A stretch of 64,000 nt of DNA, taken from Adiantum capillus-veneris (Eukaryota > Streptophyta > Polypodiopsida > Polypodiales > Pteridaceae). Position numbers and translations under genes: made by a program. How positions within the stretch are numbered: position 1 is the stretch's first letter; every line of letters starts with the position of its first letter. Shown here in pieces: positions 63,831-64,000 of the stretch. The notes under the pieces were generated by a model that was given only the letters and a program-made list of their open reading frames with translations, made no database searches and was not told where the DNA came from. Location: assembly GCA_014529385.2 (NCBI GenBank), contig CM043953.1, positions 115,726,049-115,790,048 on the forward strand, read 5' to 3'.

Positions 63831-64000
63831 CACTACCTCTTTCATCCTTTTATTAAGGGTAAAAGCTTATTCTCCCTCTCCTTAAACAACGTTGTAACTT
63901 GTCTTCTCACTCTTTTAAAAAAAAGAAAACCACCTACCACCTAGCCTTATCTTTTTTTTTCAATATATACCTACCGTGGTGCCAAACATAGCATCGCTTG

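Noticed and set aside
1-64000. CRISPR arrays, operons, Shine-Dalgarno sites or phage genes
   Set aside because: The tandem repeats lack CRISPR-like unit and spacer order, and all recognisable content is plant nuclear retroelement sequence.

Overview
This is nuclear DNA from a vascular plant with a repeat-rich, probably large genome. Nearly every recognisable coding region belongs to a plant LTR retrotransposon (Ty3/gypsy or Ty1/copia) or a plant L1-type LINE. Primer-binding sites match plant tRNA-iMet and tRNA-Asp 3' ends, and long GA/CT microsatellites are frequent. I cannot name the species. No host protein gene is convincing; one possible spliced host transcript is suggested near the right end. 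No CRISPR array, operon, rRNA or tRNA gene is seen.

Layout. (1) 1-12340, minus strand: a large non-chromoviral Ty3/gypsy element cut by the left window edge, with gag, a long CCHC/protease/RT frame, an RNase H-integrase frame, a second retropepsin-like frame downstream of integrase, a small acidic frame, a tRNA-Asp-type PBS and a 531-bp 5' LTR. (2) 12346-14985: one copy of a 2.6-2.7 kb long-LTR repeat; a second copy (57896-60608) is a clean solo LTR with a 4-bp target duplication. (3) 14986-18572: unassigned. (4) 18573-18746: a small LTR with a PBS-like site, abutting exactly the chromovirus that follows. (5) 18747-26149, minus strand: a chromovirus (gag, protease, RT, RNase H, integrase, chromodomain), old by LTR divergence. 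(6) 26150-32710: degraded material including a probable copia-type 3' end and LTR, an unknown protein-like remnant and coiled-coil remnants.

(7) 32711-49534 is a nested stack. An outer minus-strand Ty1/copia element (A) was hit by two plus-strand copia elements: B (35455-41874) in its integrase and C (42973-48499) in its protease. B in turn carries a 1143-bp solo LTR (39096-40238) in its RT. B and C have LTR pairs only about 2-3% diverged and recognisable 5-bp target duplications, so they are much younger than their host element.

(8) 49535-55060: an L1 remnant (ORF1 and endonuclease; no RT seen), two tandem LINE-type RT fragments on the minus strand, and many microsatellites including a compound CT/C/GT tract. 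(9) 55060-62140: T-rich intron-like DNA with 0.64-kb and 0.26-kb tandem duplications, the solo LTR, and candidate splice and polyadenylation signals. (10) 62150-64000: a second LINE ORF1 remnant, minus strand, of the same family as the one in (8).

The genes here serve element replication, not a host pathway. The most unusual items are the second protease-like domain after integrase in the first element, a WIPK/QGYY repeat motif that this frame shares with the degraded region near 27.7 kb, and the solo LTR whose empty site survives in a neighbouring tandem copy. Coordinates of LTR ends, target duplications and divergences were read by eye.
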